Assembly (NCBI GenBank): GCA_020747015.1 | Contig: JAGTJM010000073.1 | Location: forward strand, 96,047-160,046 | Source of the DNA: Pyrenochaeta sp. MPI-SDFR-AT-0127 | Taxonomy: Eukaryota; Ascomycota; Dothideomycetes; Pleosporales; Cucurbitariaceae | DNA length: 64,000 bases | Direction of reading: 5' to 3' | In this document: positions 33,089-45,701 of the stretch, piece by piece | Layout of the letters: the number at the start of each line of letters is the position of its first letter | Numbering within the stretch: position 1 is the stretch's first letter | Position numbers and translations under genes: made by a program | Notes under the pieces: model-generated | The model's database searches: none | What the model was told of the DNA's origin: nothing | What the model saw: the letters and a program-made list of their open reading frames with translations, nothing else

Positions 33089-34763
33089 AGATATGGTTCC
33101 ATCTCTCTATGAACGCCATATAGTCTAGAAAACAAACTCTGGACATGCTCAGCCTAGTAATGTACGTGGCAAACGATACAGATCCATAGCAATGAAACGA
33201 AAACAAGCCTCCCTATATGGAGGAATGATGAAAGGTCAGGATTTTAGCCAAAGGCAAGATGAAGAAATATGCTGCTCTCGAATAATCAAAATTTTCAATG
33301 CTCAACCAGTAGGAGTGGGTTATTCTAGACTCGATGTCAATGTTACATGGCCCAACAATATTTCACTGTAGATTTGTTTTCTTCGTTTCATCGTAGCATA
33401 CGACCTAAACTCTACAGCTCTATATAATCTGAACTTGTTATTTGGATGACCCGCGAGGTGACAGGGTTGGATTCGATACACAGCATAGAGGAGGTGGCAC
33501 CATAGTTTTACATAATGAAAGCCATGGCAAATCTGAACTGGAAATTTTCCTGTGCGAGATTATACTTTTACCACCTTCAGTACGCACGACATGGGGAATT
33601 TTAACTGTTTCTTGCCATAGCTGGTACGCTCATGTAGCACGTGAATCAGCGATATTACTTGATGAAGTCTTACGTGCAATACGAGTGACATCCGATGTCA
33701 ATAGCCACTAAAATTATAAAGCACTGCTACAAGAAAAACACACCTGAAGCCCAAATTGCATTTTGTATCTACGTTTGCCATGCCCAATTTAAGCGGAGGG
33801 TTCAAATCGAAACAGCACGCTTATAAATCGGGATGATCGCGCTGACAGATCTCAAATTCGACATCTAAGATGAAAATGTCGCCATCCTTAATATTCTGGA
33901 ATGGGTCTGCGTGTATCGCCGCCAAAGCTGACGACATGCTACTCATACCCTGCTGAATGGGTGATCTTTGACAAAATCAATCCATATGACAATCATCTTC
34001 AATAGCTAATGTGTCGTCATTCGGCACCCGTAACTGTCGTACGTATGTTAAGCTTATGCATAGTACCCTCGCGTCTTTTTCCTTTTCCCCCAATAAGGTA
34101 AGACGGTGAGTTCCGTCTGGTTTGGCCCTGTCTAGCGCTGAGAAACAAAGCAGCGGTCCGCACATCCACTTATCCCCATGGAAGAGAGCCAGGTGTCCCT
34201 AAAATCCAACGTCAGGGCTAAGTCCAAGCCAACACACTAAGCAAAGAGGACTTGTCTCAACAGTTGAAGTAACCTTTCCGAAAAATGTCTGCCGCCAGGG
34301 TGAAAGTTACACTTTTTGTCGCTGCTTGATAAATATCATCACCACATCAGCCGCGCTGAACCAGTTAGCACGTCCTTCCTCCTATCAAGCATTCCGTATC
34401 GAGGACTGACACATGCTACAATATAGTAGAGTTTTCTTCCTTCGAACCAACAATACTTAATGAGTGGCGTAGAGGCCGCTAACATCATGGGTTATGTTTC
34501 TGGTAGAGAAAGGGCAGAGAAGGTACATAATTCCGTATCTTAAAACAGACGGACGGAAGATGATAGAGGCAACTGCTAGAAAGGATAGACATTGGACTTT
34601 TGAAGCATTGTGAGAGAATTGATCCCACCATCTATGCCTATGGGTTGTTTCTAGAATTTGCGCGGCTACAATATATCTAGACCGAGAAGCATTGGCCACT
34701 ATACTGGATCAGACAAATCCACATCGAGAAGATATGAATTATCAACCCCAGTGAACGCTCAGT
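33089..34763. other. Intergenic, no gene seen
   Basis: About 1.7 kb between convergent genes. Small frames at 33442-33711, 33977-34165 and 34457-34699 show no domain or splice context. Confidence 0.45.
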
Positions 34764-36582
34764 CTACAATTCCAACCCGTCCTCCATCTCCCTGCGCCGG
34801 AATGCAACCTTTTGCTCTAGTGGCACCCTCGGTATAATTGACACCACCTGGTCTGGCAATCTGCCGTGGTCCGTATATGCCCAGTCATACCTCATGAGCA
34901 GATGCACCATTGCCACCTTGATTTCATTGTTGGCAAAGAATCGTCCTGGACAGGATTGACGCCCGTGACCAAATCCCATGTGTTCACGCGAGGTAGTGAT
35001 AAATTGCCACTTACTGCTCGCTCCAGGTTCTCCGCTCTCACGCTTTTCGAGGAAACGGTCCACGACAAATTCATTGGGATTTGGATATGTTTCAGGCGAG
35101 AAGCGAGACTCCCATCTAGCAAAAGTATGCGCACCCTTTGGTAAGACTGTTCCGTCGGAAAGAGTGACGTTCTGGACCACTTTGCGCTGCATGCTCGCTA
35201 AGAAATGATTAGATCAAAATAATCGAAAGACAATGCACGAAGCTTCACCTACCTACGTTCAGAGGATGTAACCTCTGGGACTCTTTCATGGCGCTATCGA
35301 GCAATTTCATCTCGTACAAAGACGTTTTTTTCCATCCGCCGTCCCTGAGGACCGAAATGATTTCTTTTCGAAGACGTGGTATCGTATCAGGATGATCCAA
35401 CAAATCCAACAGAAGGTAGGCGATAGTCGTACTCGTTGATTCAACCGCGACGAAGGCCATGAATAACTGACCGTCCACTAAGTCCATCTTCCCTTTCTTG
35501 TCTTGGAAAAGCTCTTCCATCCAGCTTACCATATCGGAGACCTTGGTCGACTTTTTACCCTGTTGCTTCTCCTCGATACGCTTGTCGATTATGGGAGCCA
35601 CGATTTTGCTTGCGGCGGCCCTCTCATCTCGTAACTGGCGCGAGAGGGGATGGAATATATGGACTATTCTCCGAAGGAAAAGAGGCCATTGCCGAAGAGT
35701 AATGTTGACAATGAGAACGAGACTACTCCATGCAACCACGTGGTCGAGGTATTCCTGGTTTTGGCAAAGTTCCTCTCCAAAGAAAACTCTCGTAGATAAG
35801 CGTATGACGAGGTTTTCTAAAGTCGCCTTAAGTGGCATTTCTTGCCATTCTGAGAGGCTGTCAATTATTTCGTTGTATTACAGAAATTAGACATGATCTA
35901 CCTTCACTATTCCCCAATAACTTTTGCAAGGACACTTGCGTTTCTCCGCTGAGTTCGGGAGTGACGGCATCTAGAAGAATCTGTCAGTTTCTTTGCCCTT
36001 GCCAAGGGACCTTTCATACGTACCTAATGAGCGAGTCAAATTGACCCTTGTAAGATCTTGGAACACGCGGTCAAAGGTTATCAAGCTTATTGGCGTCAAC
36101 CCAGAGTAAGTACCCATGAGTTCCTTTATGGGTCACTAATAGTTCCATTCACCATCGACACGTTGGTCTTACCTGTTTGATGGCCTCAGAGAAGAGCACT
36201 TGCTGGCTATTTCGTAACTCGTCCGCGAAGTGGTCGGGGAGGACAATCTTTGGGCCTATGTCGGTCTGTACTTGGAATGCGCCTTTGACCTATAAAAATT
36301 AATTAGTTCTTCAGATAAGAGATTAACACATGCGCCGTGGTCGCGACCTACTTCTCTTGCACCTTTGTCAATGATCTCTCTACAATGGTCAACCCACTGC
36401 CTCCGAGCCAGTTGAATATTGCGAAAGCCCTCATCATTATAAGCCACCCATGGGATAGTGGACTTTGGTTTACGACCACTATAGATCACGTAGAGCATAG
36501 GCAGTAATGCGCAATAAAATAGTGCTTTCCACGTCAATGGAGAAAAGATGTCCATAAAGGAATTCGTAGAAAAGCTGACCAT
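34764..36582 (-). CDS. Cytochrome P450 monooxygenase (ent-kaurene oxidase/trichothecene-type fungal group)
   Basis: Six exons, 36582-36352, 36289-36173, 36123-36024, 35970-35902, 35849-35253 and 35197-34764, give 515 residues. An N-terminal membrane anchor (LTWKALFYCALLPMLYVIYS) precedes STIPWVAYNDEGF. The I-helix reads MAFVAVESTSTTIAYLLLDL, the K-helix KESQRLHP (ExxR), and the heme loop FGHGRQSCPGRFFA with Cys near residue 454, so all catalytic landmarks are intact. The sequence resembles the fungal P450s annotated as ent-kaurene oxidase-like, which hydroxylate terpenoids or other hydrophobic metabolites in the endoplasmic reticulum. Substrate cannot be deduced. It lies between two FAD oxidases, consistent with one biosynthetic cluster. 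Intron 4 needs the acceptor CTCTCAG rather than the closer ACAG to keep frame. Confidence 0.9.
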
Positions 36583-37549
36583 GTTGGCTTCAAAATTTCT
36601 GTCTTACAAAAGATGTAAAGGCTAATGAGAGCGCCGTAAAGTGTATTGACGATTGAGCTGTCTACTTATATATTTATGAAGCTGTGGGCGCAGGGGCCAG
36701 ATGGCCCAGCGCTGGTCACATGACAAGGAATTGTCAGGTCCTTCACCACTACAAAATATACATACGTATCTTCACAGTGCAAAACGCATCACCGTAATAA
36801 AACGCGTGAAAAAACTAGCAAGACTGGCTAATGCGCGGCTGACCGGGGATGCATCCAACATCACGACGTGGAAGGGATCTAGATCCATAGGATGGTACAT
36901 GTGTGTGAGTGGGGATCGGGGACCGTAATACTACGCCTTTAAGAAATGATGCATCTATCCCCGGTACATGTAGGTAGGATACATTCGGCAGAATGGCCGC
37001 CTAGGCTCACCTAAGCGTCTGGCCTGCCGAGAGATAGAAGCGGTGGTGTGTGTACCCCACTAGTAGTCTCGCATCTCACCTCAGACAGAAAAGTGAGATA
37101 AATGCCAATATCGCCAAGTCACTACTTCAAAAGTGTACTCGTTCATGTTGATCTGTTCGGGGACGTCATCACAATTAGGCATGTCAGTAAGCAGTGCGAC
37201 AGACCACGGCGATGGACCTGACTGAAGACATCGCGCTTTGTATGTCTCTTTATAATTGTGCAAATTCATGCAAAAAGTTGTGAATCACTATTCTAACATG
37301 TCAAAGATCGAATACAAGTATGAATGGCACTATGATACCATTTGTTTATTTGACGCTTGAGTCTGAAGAATCTAGAAAGAATAGTAGATAGTAGAGGATA
37401 TGAAACAGGGAAAAACATCGGGAATGACAGGAACGCCAAAAGTCGAGAGAAAGATAGAAAGGAAAACGTCTAATGAATGATAGCCAATTAAACTCTAGAC
37501 GGTTATTTCTCATTTCGATTGCCACCCACTTTCACGCCTGCTTTCAGGA
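36583..37549. other. Intergenic, no gene seen
   Basis: About 1 kb between the P450 promoter and the 3' end of the second FAD oxidase. Nothing recognised. Confidence 0.45.
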
Positions 37550-39534
37550 TCAAGTATTGGACAGCAGAAATCCACTGTTCTGAACCTTCTGAAACAGCTG
37601 CATGGGATCGTATTTCGCAGCAATTTCCTGTAATCGCTGCAGATTCTCCCCGCCGTAAGAAGCCAGGGGGTTCTGATCTCGAGAGGCCTCGTTCAAGAAT
37701 TTAAAGGGCAGGTACGAGCCACGAGCCCTGCCAAGTTCTTCCCATTTGTTTGTTGTCTCGATGGCGAGGCCTCTCACCGTGTCATCGTCTGCAGCGTCAA
37801 ACCAATCCATTGATGTGTCCCACCCTAGGACTGTAAGTGTACGTTCGAAGGCAGAGATGGGGCACGAATGAACGACTTACACATCTGGTCCTCCATTGGG
37901 ATACCCATTGCATTTCCCCCATTCTTACTGCCTTCCTCGGCAATGGATTTTGGCACGGGCTGGAACACGAAGCTTAGATTGGCGCCAGTAGCATCATGAA
38001 CCGCTTGCGCTTTCGGTCGCCAAAACTCGTACACGTCTTTATATAATTCGACATCGACCTTCACAGACACGGTGCGATAGTCGTGTCTAACTGTTGGTTA
38101 GCTGAGCTCTCGATAAAAGAAAACAAGTGTGAAAGGACTACCTCGCCGACCCTTCACCACCAACGAATGCCAGCAGATTGGTCAGGTCTACCAGCGTGCT
38201 ATTGGTAGGGCTCCCGGCTGGCTGAATCTGCGGGATATCGTAGAAAGGCGCAAATAATTCTGGTTTTACAGCATGCTCTGACCAGAGAAGGATAACAGTT
38301 GTTGTCTCGAGGCCAATGACAAAGCCAACCGTGCCTCGCGTATCAGATGCACCATCTTTTTGCCATTTCCCAAAGGCGTCTATGAGCGCATGAGCATGCT
38401 CGGAGCTATAAACTGCGAGTTGGTACCAGATGTTCCGGATTGGAATCGTATAGAGCTCCATGTGAGTTATAATTCCTGTGAGTGATACGCCAAGTAAGCA
38501 GGCGTGGGCAAGCTGAGCGGATAGTTCGGCTGGGTACTAACCAAAGTTTGGACCCCCACCTTTAAGAGCCCAGAAAAGATCTGTATTATTTTCCATATTT
38601 GCGTTTGTGATAGTCCCATCGGCTAGCACGATCTTGATGACTTGTCAGTCTGAGCGACTCAGGGTTCAATCAGCGCTTAGGAAACTCACTTCAAAATCTT
38701 TAACATTGTCTACAGCCATACCGTATTTGCTGGCCCAATGGAAGTAACCCCCTGTTCTGCGTTAATGATCATGACTGTGATGCATATTGTGCTAAGGAGT
38801 ATTCAAACCTCCTAGCATAAACCCACCAGCACCAACTGTGGGACCACGGCCCCCAACAACACTGATGCCATATTGATCCAGGACCTGATAGACGTCAATC
38901 CATTTAGTTCCGGGCCCTACTGTTGCAACGCTCATATCGTTGTTGATCGTGACCTGGTCGATACCTTGCATGTCGATTAAAACACCGGGATCGGAGAGCG
39001 TAGAGAATCCAGGGTTAGGAGAGTGGCCGCCGCTTCGGACAGCAAACTTGGTTTGGAAAAAGTTCACGACTGTTAATACTAGGGAAACCTCTTGTGCTGT
39101 TTTTGGGATAATAATGCAACTCGGGATCAGCCAGCATGTTTCTGACCTATTGACCAAAGTTAGCTTGTGAACAGTGAACTGAGTTATGATCGGACAGCAA
39201 CTGACCAGCTTTGCTGAACGATCTGTTCAACTGCGGTTGGCATCACTACGTGAACTCCAAGAGCGTGCTTAAGTGCTGTGCACGAGAGGCGGGCTAACTG
39301 GGACTTGTCATAGTCCTTACCCACGAGAAAGGCTTCTACATTTTTATCATCTTGGAGGGTGTCGAGTAGTGTTTCAGTTTCATTTTGAGTGATGTTAAGT
39401 TTGATAACAAAGTGACTAATGGATGTTTCTGTTTTTGCGGCTTGGCTCCTAGCTAGAGAGTGATATTGAGCAAGAGGAGAGGCAGACGAAAGCAGTGAAG
39501 TGAAAAGAAGACCAAGCAAGTATTGGGAAACCAT
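37550..39534 (-). CDS. Secreted FAD-linked oxidase, berberine bridge enzyme-like (second copy)
   Basis: Seven exons, 39534-39206, 39146-38809, 38751-38690, 38632-38542, 38475-38142, 38086-37881 and 37824-37550, encode 544 residues. A signal peptide (YLLGLLFTSLLSSASP) precedes an N-terminal extension of about 100 residues. Then come the FAD_binding_4 domain with KFAVRSGGHSPNPGF (His151, expected covalent FAD site), VVGGRGPTVGAGGFMLGGGY, and ALKGGGPNFGIITHM. The C-terminal BBE motif is LNEASRDQNPLASYGG. Every intron is canonical GT..AG. It is diverged from the 31.5-kb enzyme (two versus six introns, no close identity), so this is not a recent tandem copy. Its role is probably an oxidative step outside the cytosol or in a vesicle, in the same pathway as the flanking genes. 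Confidence 0.9.
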
Positions 39535-40440
39535 ATCGTACAGTAGGCGACTGCAAAGAAGATATCAACTAATCTAGTAGCCTTGCAGTTTTATATATAT
39601 ACAGCACGTATCCTGCACAGATCTTGGAAGCTTAGAATTAATCCTCATTCACGGCATGTTAGCGGGGATGTCTGCTTACTTCCTACACGGACCAGCGCCT
39701 CTAAATCCTTCGCGTCCCTACTGTAGTAAGCTACCGTAAAATGAAATTCAACAGAATAAGACGAATCTGTGGCTCAAGCGTTGGAGCCTTGACTCATTCT
39801 CCGGTCCGCTCTCACTATAATGATTACAATCCTCCAATAAATGATCCTTGACCAATTTTAGCCATAAGCGTTAGCTAATATACAGAGGAAATGGACGCCT
39901 TGAATTAAATGTTAGTCGTGCCCGTGGGCTCTCGTAGCATGACCTCTCCACAATATGTAACACGCGGTAAGTCACTTGTGCTACGCGAGCCTTCTCAGCC
40001 CGTGTTTGTCTCAATACTTAATACGATTTCCAATAAGCACAGACATGAAAAACAACCATCGCATGACCCCAACCTAACTCAAGTTGCTGGAACTCTTTTG
40101 GAAGAACTAAACAAAATTTAAAAATAACGTTGTTCCTGATGTGAAAAAACCCTCCAAGGTGAAAGTTCTAAAAGTGCCAGCATAACAGCTACATAGCAAT
40201 CCTGACCATGCTGAAACTACTGGTACACCTAAGCTTTTCGTTAAATGAATATCACCTTGTACAAAATGTTGAACAATTTAATCTTTGATGAAGGAAATAC
40301 TACTATGTACCCTTTTTCACTGTGGCATTGCATTAACACGAGCACCGGTATATCATCAGCATCTCTGTAACAACGCGGGGGGCATTGATAAAGCTAATTT
40401 CAGCTAAATATTTACAGAGAGTTCTCCTACTATACATCCT
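39535..40440. other. Intergenic, no gene seen
   Basis: About 0.9 kb. A 70-codon frame at 39909 has no support. Confidence 0.45.
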
Positions 40441-41416
40441 TTACAACCAGTGGGTGGTGTTGCCCCAGTAGCTTAAGAACTGGCCGCTCTGCTGAACCTT
40501 TGAATGCTTTACAACATCGAGAATTCTCTTTACGCTTTCTTCGGGAGGGATGGGGCCCTTCCAGTCAGGGTACTTCTGCATCATCCTGACAAACATGAGT
40601 TGCATCTTCGCCTTTTCGTCGTCGGTGACTGGGGAGTTTTTGTTAGTGTCACTGCCAAGTCGTTTGAAACAACAGTTCCACGAATATATACAGAAGAACG
40701 AATGAAATAGCTCACATTTTGATGTGTCCATCAGTGTTTCCGTCGCAACCCCGCCGGGCGCGATACTCAAAAACGTAAACCCCTCGTCCTGCAACTCAGC
40801 CGCAAACTTCGCGATGAGGATATTCCCGCCCGCCTTGCTCGTGGTATAGGGCACCGAGTTCGCAATGCGCGTCTCAATAGTCTCGGGCAAGTCGGCGGTT
40901 CCGGAAGAAATGTAAGTTACACGCTTTTCTTTGCCCGCGCGGAGGAGCGGCAGAAAGGCGTTGATCGTGAAGAGAGGCCCGGCAATGTTGGCCTCATCAC
41001 TCTTCCTGAGCTCCTCGAGGAAGAGCTCCGGCTTGTTGGCGAAATCAGTTGGGTTCATGCCACCCGTTGATGAGAGGTAAGCACCGTTGAGGATCAGGTG
41101 GTCGATTTGGCCGTTGGCGAGGGACGATGTAACCTTCGCGGCGGCTTTCAAGGAGTCGGAGGATGTGAGATCCGCATGGACTACGTGCGTGTTTGGGATC
41201 TTGTCGGCTTTCACCTTGGCTTCGAGGTCAGCGACATTGCGAGCGGTGGCAATGACAGTGTTGTCTTCCGCAGCGAGGGTTTGAATGAATTGGTACTAAA
41301 CGCCTTAGCTTTCGTTTGTCATGTTGTGGGGCTAAAATCGCTCTGCTATAGAAGATGTAGATCAATATACATACGCCAATCCCGCGCGAAGCTCCGACAA
41401 CAACGGTAGTAGGCAT
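40441..41416 (-). CDS. Short-chain dehydrogenase/reductase
   Basis: Three exons, 41416-41375, 41295-40716 and 40628-40441, give 269 residues. The start MPTTVVVGASRGIGYQFIQ carries the cofactor motif GASRGIG, with intron 1 placed immediately after it. Others are HLILNGAYL at the usual NNAG position (here NGA), TYISSGTA (Ser) and VPYTTSKAGGN (Y-x3-K). IAPGGVATETLMD is the substrate-loop start. This group resembles C-factor/NAD(P)-binding SDRs in fungal secondary-metabolite clusters and should be cytosolic. The NAG element is diverged, but the Ser-Tyr-Lys triad is complete. It is probably the ketoreductase or dehydrogenase of the cluster, a role inferred from context only. Confidence 0.88.
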
Positions 41417-42331
41417 TTCGAATCGGCCAAATGTCTATGAGAAGGGTGGCTTCGAAAAATAGTTGCTCTAACAAAAGCCAAAGAATTGTTATGCTATATG
41501 GCGACTACTCGGCGCAAATGATTCACACAGTAAGCCGGATTCACAGGACCAAATGCCCTGCATGCGCCATTTTAGCACGTCATCCTTAGCTTGCCCTTTA
41601 TGTACATGGCCAATGTTCCCAACATTACTTTCTGTCCTAATTCCGTCTTGCGCATATGAAGTACAGCTTCTTACTAGGATTTGTAAACATAGAGTCCGAC
41701 GCAGTGGTACTCCGCCGTCTTATTTCCGGTCTACTGCTTACTATTTACTACGCCGTATAGAACCCGGACTAATAACGACCTAACCCTTAGTAAGGTCCTA
41801 CTTTGTTTGATAACCTTACATTTGTTCCTTTGTTTCTCTCAAGATAAATGTCAAAGTGTTAACTGACCTCTTTCCCTTAAAGTAGTGATGAGCATGTAGA
41901 ATATCTTAAGTACACGAATTAAACATACCTTAATCTTGCTATAGCAATGCTCTGTAAACACTAGAGTGTATGAAAAAAGCCCGGAGTTACCTACTTAAAG
42001 TATGACTTGGTTTAAGCATCTATCTAGCCGGTCTTCCTTATTTAACTTCAACGTAAAGATAACCACTGTATTAAAAAGCTACTTACATGGACTCTAAGGG
42101 AGTGATACTAAAGTTCTATCGTGACAGTTTTACCATAATGAATCAACATAAGTCTTCTGTCGGTTATCATTTAGCTAGCGGAATACAAGCAGCACCAAAC
42201 ACAGGTAGTTATAGATCTGACTCTAACTCTATCATGGAAATTTAAAGACGTCGTTACATGTAACAAGATGACTCCTGACAGTCTAGTAGTAGCTAACTAA
42301 ATTCTTGTAATGTATTAGTATACACATCCTA
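41417..42331. other. AT-leaning intergenic region, no gene seen
   Basis: About 0.9 kb, more AT-rich than the genes on either side. No coding signal. Confidence 0.45.
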
Positions 42332-44342
42332 TCAAAGTCTCACGGGATCATGTTTTAAAACAGGCGCTCCAATCAGGATAGGCCTATCAGCCTTGTGAAG
42401 GAGGTGCAAAAACCTCCCAGGAGCCTCAAGCGCAACGTGCTGCCACATAAATAATTTCATAGAAGGGCCCGTGCCAAGCTCCCTCGCTTCCTCCTTCGAT
42501 GCTTGAAGCTGCTTTGAGAGCCCTGGCGCCACGTCGTCCATGATGCCGTATATCACGGTATCCTCACCTAGACTGCCTTCCTCGCCTGTAAGAGGGAAAG
42601 CATAATGGCGGTGGTCCGCGAAAATTGCTAGAACATTGCGGTCCTGGTCGCTTGCAAGAAGGTCTCTGCAGTGCTGCACATTGTCTTCACAGTTGTCATC
42701 TTTGTGGAGTCTAGCGGTGGGAAGTCGCTCCAGGTATTCTGCAGTTTCACCATCAAGACTGTTGCCGCAAATGACAAGGTGAGGGCGGCATGATTGGTGA
42801 AGCTCGTCCAGCGCAGCATCTGTGACTTGGCTCAGATCCCAGCAGATGTTCTCACGGATGACCGATTCTATATTTGGACGGCTGTTGATGTCTGAGACCC
42901 GTAAAAAGGCACGAAATATGTTCACATGGAACCCTGACAAATATTAGGTTATGATCGCGGATGGCTCTGGCGTATAAATACCATGTGCGCAGTAACGCCG
43001 CGAAACTATCATCGCTGGAGTGGATGTTTGGGCCCATAGTTCGCGAAGGACGAGGTAGCCGACGTAGCACGAGACGGAGTTGACGCCTTTTACGCTGGTC
43101 CTTTTGGACTTGTCCAGGAGGCTGTAAGAGAACATTAGTGTTTTTTCACGCCATATTACTCGGAGTGACTTACCTGGTCATCAGATGTCTGTCAGGCGAA
43201 AACATTCGAGAAGTAGAGCTCAGCCATGAGCAGCTCAGGTCTGACAAGTAACTTTGCAGGACTGAGAATTCCTGCTCGACGGCTTTCTTTGTCGGTGGCT
43301 GGTAGGGATGAGGGAATTTACCATCTAGTAGTTCATGGCTGAATTGGAAGGCCAGCTGAGGGTTGATATTTGCCCCGTACACGTTAGCACGGACGATAAA
43401 GTGCTTGTACTTGGATAGGATGTATGAGTAGACCAGGAAATGCACAACCTGGTGCCAGTCCCAAGGCTCCCAATAGTCCGAGCTGGCCTCAGCAAAAACA
43501 ATGGAGGGAATTTCCGATTGCTTCTCATGTTGTTCGACCGGCGTGGCATCGGATATGGACGTGGCACTAGACGCGATAGTGTTGGTGTTGCCGACACTGC
43601 CTTCGCTCAAGCGGTCCCGACTGGTGGATCGACTAACAACGCTGCTAGGGGCAGAAGAGAACTGGGTGGCATTTGACCCCTTCTGATTGCGGTGTGGCGT
43701 TCTTAGATCCGTCCATTCAAGCCGTTGAAGAATCTCGTCGATGGTCATGCCATGCTTCGATATTTCTAGTGTTTCTGGAGCTGCTTTTGTCGCTGCGAGG
43801 TTGCAAATATCCTGACAGAGTGTACGAGCATTCTCTATGACCTTTTTCAAGATCTCGATGGTTCGCTGAATATGTCGAGCTTCCATGGCTGACGAACCTT
43901 GCTGCCGATATCGATTCAGGATTTCGAGAAGCATACACGCTCGAAGTTGGCAGGATGTGTCGCCCACATGCGCATCAAATGCCAGATACCCAGGGGAGCT
44001 CTTGTCGATTTCTTCCTCATTGAGAAGCTTGAGGAACAGTTGTAGCGCATCGACGGCATCACTGGCTCCGCGTACGATATTGAACAAGTGCCGAGGGATA
44101 GAAATGGGTTTGTGACGTGCATGGGTGGAAAACTTGGCATGTTTTCCAGCTGAAAATAGATATATCGACATGTTAAATTGATAGTATGAGTTGAAGATAG
44201 GGAGAATAGTGAAGCGTGGAGATAGTCTCAAGTACACAGTGTCTTCCAGAGGACTCAAATCATTATCTGACCCACAAAGCCCCTCCAAGCCCACTGAGCT
44301 TTTGTGAACTAGGACCAGATTTTTCGGACTGGGCGCCAAAAC
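42332..44342 (-). CDS. Conserved-looking hypothetical protein, N-terminus unresolved
   Basis: Three exons, 44342-43174, 43121-42982 and 42933-42332, stay in one frame for 637 codons. The 5' exon opens at a splice acceptor (TTGCTAG) and reads PKNLVLVHKSSVGLEGLCGS, then FTILPIFNSYYQFNMSIYLF, without a start codon before residue 58. At least one upstream exon is therefore missing here, or translation starts at the ATG at 44171. I recognise no domain. The middle has a Ser-rich, probably disordered part (residues about 220-265), and a segment beginning DYWEPWDWHQVVHFLVYSYIL. The C-terminal part includes LVICGNSLDGETAEYLERLP and FPLTGEEGSLGEDTVIYGIM. No signal peptide or membrane helix pattern is convincing. 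It sits within the tailoring cluster but may be unrelated to it. Confidence 0.65.
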
Positions 44343-45701
44343 CTAGCAAGTCCATCCTTCGGATCTTCTAAGATTACGTTGCAGTTCATCCGGGAATGAG
44401 TATTACAGTCGAGCCTTACCATCAGCAAGATGCGGTATAACCAGAAAATTCTCTACCATAGGTGATCTTCCCTGCCAAACGATTACTACTCGTCGTTGCT
44501 CCATTTCCTTTCATCATTATGGTCAGTCTGCGAGTTGGAAAACTCCTGTCACGATCATAGGGTTATTCCCAACCTGAGAGCCTAAGTGGGGTCTGTGATG
44601 CACTAGCTATCATTTTTTATTACATAAAGCGACGTGCTGTTTCTCTCTGAGACATGATCGAAAATTTGCAGGGTGCTACTCACTCACCTATGCTGATGGC
44701 GAGCATGAGTGTCGCTCATCGCGGCAAGGCACAGAGTGACCCACTTGAGAAAGTCACTGTATTCACATATAATGCCAAATGACAATATGGCGGGGGTTTA
44801 CCGTTGCATTTGAGGCGGTACGTGCAGATGTGCACTGTGTGATTGGCATGGTAAATGGTGCTAGTGTACTTTCGGCTACTTCCACTAAGAGATAAGGACG
44901 AATACTGGTCCGACATAAGTGCAGAAGTTAGTTGCGCAATTCGAGTATACCGTTTATTATTGCTGTCTTGTATTGTAATGAATTATGATCAAAGTAACAT
45001 GCCAGAGAAACCCTATTGATCATGTGGCTCAAGCCGCAGGGGCTAAGAAATGTTGTGGTCTCGGCTTTTTATTCCAGCAAGATAGACTCAGGTGAAACAG
45101 CAAAATAATAAGCACTAGAACGCAATCACATCATCGTAAAAGCAGAATTGGATGCGAACATGAGCAAATCGGGCAGTTGAGGCTGACCAGTCAGACCGGG
45201 CGTTCGCTCCACATGAATTAGCAAATCCTTGGTTCTGCTTATTCACGACACTCCCCCACGTTCTGGGATGTTAGCGGCTGAGTATCATCTGCCACGTTTT
45301 CAGGCCATCGGACCGGTTCCCGACTCGGTCCCGGCACGGGACGCTGGCCTTGAAACTTTATTCTGACCACATACAGATGCGGTATACCTGCCCTGCATCC
45401 TGTAGGCCTTACTCTCGTAATATGCAATGCAGAAAGTCACATGCAACATTCCACGTGCTCGACCTTGAGAAAGTAGACGGCTGGCAAACAGATGCTAGGA
45501 CTTCATCACACAGCTGGACTCCGGTCCAAGCTCAGAAGACCTTTTTCTAACGCTTTGTGCTAGGGTCAAATTCGGCTGCATGTGCCAAGTAATAAGGATT
45601 CAACAAGGGTGAGACCACGTCTAGCATCAGCACTAAATTCATATTGCTTTACAGTATGAATTTCTTCCTCTAGAGCCTGCGCCAGACGTTGACGACCTGG
45701 C
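44343..45701. other. Intergenic; 5' exon(s) of the preceding gene probably lie here
   Basis: About 1.35 kb. Up to about 44.55 kb a GTAAGG donor-like site on the minus strand (near 44425) and hydrophobic residues just before it (FWLYRILLM) could be the missing upstream exon of the 42.3-44.3 kb gene. The rest shows no gene. Confidence 0.4.

Noticed and set aside
33442..33711. 89-codon open frame between the FAD oxidase and the P450
   Set aside because: No motif, no signal peptide, no splice context.
31495..39534. Two FAD oxidases as a recent tandem duplication
   Set aside because: They differ in length, intron number and most of the sequence outside the flavin motifs.
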